A stretch of DNA of 40,384 bases from an uncultured Oscillospiraceae bacterium (GTDB lineage Bacteria > Bacillota > Clostridia > Oscillospirales > Ruminococcaceae). The stretch is from positions 1 through 40,384 of the forward strand of contig CAJTVI010000016.1 of the NCBI GenBank assembly GCA_910579545.1. The letters run 5' to 3'. Of the stretch, positions 38,734-40,384 are shown piece by piece. Under the pieces are notes generated by a model. It had not been told where the DNA came from, made no database searches, and saw only the letters and a list, made by a program, of their open reading frames with translations. The position numbers and the translations under genes were made by a program. Within the stretch, counting starts at the first letter, position 1; each line of letters begins with the position of its first letter.

Positions 38734-39630
38734 TCAGCTTTCCGGGATGTAGTCCGGCACTGGGCCGTCCGAGGATTCGTGGAAGTAATCCTGTGCGCTC
38801 ACCCGCGTACCGCCGCAGTAAAGCTCAAAGTGGCACAGGTTGCCGGTGGTGTTGCCGGTGGATCCCACCCGGGCGATCTCCTGACCCCGCTCCACCGTGT
38901 CGCCCGTTTGCACCAGCAGCTCGCTGCAGTGGGCGTAGAGGCTGCGCCAGCCGTTGCCGTGGTCGATCACCACATAATTGCCGTAGCTGAAGTGGAAATA
39001 AGCGGTGATCACCTCGCCCCCGGCTGTGGCCAGGATGGGGGTGCCGGACTTGGCCACAATGTCCGCCCCTTTGTGGCGGCTGTCCATCCAGCGGCTCACA
39101 TACCTGTACTCCGGCACCGGCCAGGTCAGGCGGCCGGGGTCGCTGAGCAGTTCGCCCGCGGCGGGGAGGGTGTACGGCTCCGGCTCGCCCGGCTGCTCAA
39201 ACAGGGCCCAGAGGCTGGTTAGCGGCGCGTGGCCATTGCCATCGCCGGCCATCAGGTATACCTGGCAGTACGGCCCGTCCGGCTGGGGGCCGGGGCCAAG
39301 GGTGGCGATCACCTGCCCCTGGCTCACCTCCTCCCCCTCGCTCACCAGCGGCTCGAATGAGCCGGCATAGTGTATACTGCTGTCGTCCGGGCAGCGCAGG
39401 ATGATGCCGCCCGCGTAGAGCGCGCTGTCCGCGGCATGGATGGGCGGATCGGCAAAATATACCTCTCCATCCGCCATGGCAAGCAGCACGCTGCCCTCCG
39501 GCGCGGCAAACCAGCTGGTGAGCATGTCCGGGCCCTCCTGCCAGCGGGTGTACTCCGGCACTGGCAAGAGCCAGCGCCCATCGCTGGTATAGGTGAGCGG
39601 CAGCGCCTCCCCCTCCTGCGCGGACGCTGC
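38734..39630 (-). CDS. M23 peptidase half of a frameshifted M56-M23 protein
   Basis: This part has two M23-like regions. The first (about 39160-39530) reads AAPEGSVLLAMADGEVYFAD and lacks the zinc ligands. The second is complete: RHKGADIVAKSGTPILATAG gives His and Asp, LYAHCSELL gives the next His, and LCHFELYCGG gives the last. Such LytM domains cut or bind peptidoglycan peptides outside the cell. It is one base out of frame with the M56 part upstream. Removing one G from the GGG at 39632-39630 would join them into a family known in Clostridia as M23/M56 peptidases. Alternatively, ATG 39525, with AGGAGGG eight bases upstream, could start a separate 263-residue protein, but that would have no signal peptide. 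Confidence 0.8.
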   Translation of the reverse strand, partial: AASAQEGEALPLTYTSDGRWLLPVPEYTRWQEGPDMLTSWFAAPEGSVLLAMADGEVYFADPPIHAADSALYAGGIILRCPDDSSIHYAGSFEPLVSEGEEVSQGQVIATLGPGPQPDGPYCQVYLMAGDGNGHAPLTSLWALFEQPGEPEPYTLPAAGELLSDPGRLTWPVPEYRYVSRWMDSRHKGADIVAKSGTPILATAGGEVITAYFHFSYGNYVVIDHGNGWRSLYAHCSELLVQTGDTVERGQEIARVGSTGNTTGNLCHFELYCGGTRVSAQDYFHESSDGPVPDYIPES

Positions 39631-40384
39631 CCGCCGCCGCGCTGTCTGCGGGTTCGCTTGCGGCCGGAGTGCTCGCGGCGGGTTCGCTGGCCGCCGGGGT
39701 ACTCGCCGCCGGCGCGCTCGCCGCCGGCCCGCTCGCGGCCGGGTCGGCCATGCAGGCGGCGGCCAAAAGGGCCGCGGCCAGGGCGGCGGCCAAGGCTGCC
39801 CAAACCGCCGGGCGCTTGTACCGCAGCACCGCCCGCACCCGGCCGGATACCCGCCCCTCGCCAAAGCTCAGGGCCACCGCCGCCCGGGCCCGCGGGCCGG
39901 AAAACCGCAACAGGCTCTGGCAGTAGGCCGCCTTTACCCCGCCGCCCGCGGCCCGCAGCACCGCCTCGTCGCAGGCGGCCTCCATGTCGGCCGCCATTTC
40001 CCGAAAGGCCAGCCAGGCCAGCGGGTTAAACCAGTGCAGGCAGAGGGCCGCGTAAAACAGCGGCTTTACAAGGTTGTCCCGCCGGCGCAGGTGGGCCCGC
40101 TCGTGCAGCAAAATAATGCGCTGCTCCCCGGCCCCAAGGCCCAGCGGCAGGTAGATGCGGGGGCGCACAGCGCCAAAGGCAAACGGCTCGGCGATCCCCT
40201 CGCCGGTAAACACCCCCGGCTCGCCCGGCACGCAAAAGGCCAGCGCCACCCGCCGCCGCAGCCTCGCCGCGCCCCAAAGGCCGTACAGGGCCATGGCCGC
40301 CGCCCCCGCCAGCCAGCCGCCGGCCAAAAGGGGCAGGGCCGTGCCCGGGCTGCCGGCCGCGGGCTTCGCCGCCCCGCTTGCCGG
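39631..40384 (-). CDS. M56 (BlaR1-type) membrane peptidase half, frameshifted, 5' end outside window
   Basis: The frame is open to the right edge, so the N-terminus is missing. A membrane segment (LLAGGWLAGAAAMALYGLW) is followed by the M56 domain: VRPRIYLPLGLG, then ILLHERAHLRRRDNL with zinc motif HExxH (HERAH), and HWFNPLAWLAFREMAADMEA with CDEAVLR. Another membrane segment (AVWAALAAALAAALLAAACM) leads to a Pro-Ala-Ala-Ser repeat linker that points outside the cell. In BlaR1-type sensors the cytoplasmic protease cuts a repressor when an outer domain senses its ligand. Here the outer domain would be the M23 region. After the linker this frame runs on to a stop at 39197 in sequence that is clearly coding in another frame. 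A BlaI-type repressor gene may lie beyond the edge. Confidence 0.8.
39638..39742 (-). repeat. 15-bp tandem repeat encoding Pro-Ala-Ala-Ser-x units
   Basis: Six PAASx units and one degenerate PADSA unit lie in the linker between the M56 and M23 parts. The apparent frameshift is six bases past the last unit. Confidence 0.8.

Overview
The window is GC-rich DNA from a low-motility, anaerobic-type Firmicute. It most resembles the Oscillospiraceae/Ruminococcaceae gut bacteria (Faecalibacterium, Gemmiger and Subdoligranulum relatives). This assignment is an inference from gene families (an LL-diaminopimelate aminotransferase, a stand-alone Spo0A C-terminal domain, a Phage_holin_5_2-type holin, an M56/M23 sensor protein, a VTC/DUF4956/CotH cluster), from strong codon bias and from strong GGAGG ribosome sites. 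No rRNA, tRNA, CRISPR array or transposase was recognised.

Layout. (1) 1-2720: prophage-type lysis genes (GH25 endolysin cut by the left edge, a small membrane protein, a holin), an opposing Spo0A-C protein, and an M15-like peptidase with a peptidoglycan-binding domain. (2) 2895-3671: cutC. (3) 3813-13581: an alpha-galactoside locus with a DUF624 membrane protein, a sugar-binding lipoprotein, two ABC permeases, a GH36 alpha-galactosidase, an AraC regulator and an amylosucrase. The likely logic is import of raffinose-type sugars, release of galactose, then use of the remaining sucrose by amylosucrase. No ATPase is encoded here. (4) 13787-20432: an unknown membrane-anchored protein, a Ca2+/Na+ antiporter, proS, an acyl carrier protein, dapL and galM. 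(5) 20578-24345, minus strand: a PsiE-like protein and a three-gene cassette (N-acetyl sugar amidotransferase, HisF2, HisH2) of the type that makes acetamidino sugars. A terminator-like hairpin lies between its promoter and first gene. (6) 24599-29802: VTC-domain protein, DUF4956 protein and two tandem CotH-kinase paralogues. (7) 30030-33865, minus: glycolytic operon pgk-tpiA-gpmI. (8) 34266-34876: hicAB toxin-antitoxin with a palindromic operator, flanked by two identical terminator hairpins. (9) 34993-38520: AzgA-type purine permease, an SPFH protein and an NfeD protein. (10) 38734-right edge: an M56 (BlaR1-type) plus M23 metallopeptidase gene, split by an apparent one-base frameshift next to a 15-bp tandem repeat.

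Intergenic DNA carries several repeat families: four copies of a GGGGGTCTGGGGG palindrome, two copies of a ~150-bp element with GTGTCCA-type inverted ends, a ~185-bp fully palindromic element in the dapL leader, and two 32-bp direct repeats near 36.7 kb. These, the candidate attenuator of the acetamidino-sugar cassette and the frameshifted sensor-peptidase are the items most worth a second look.
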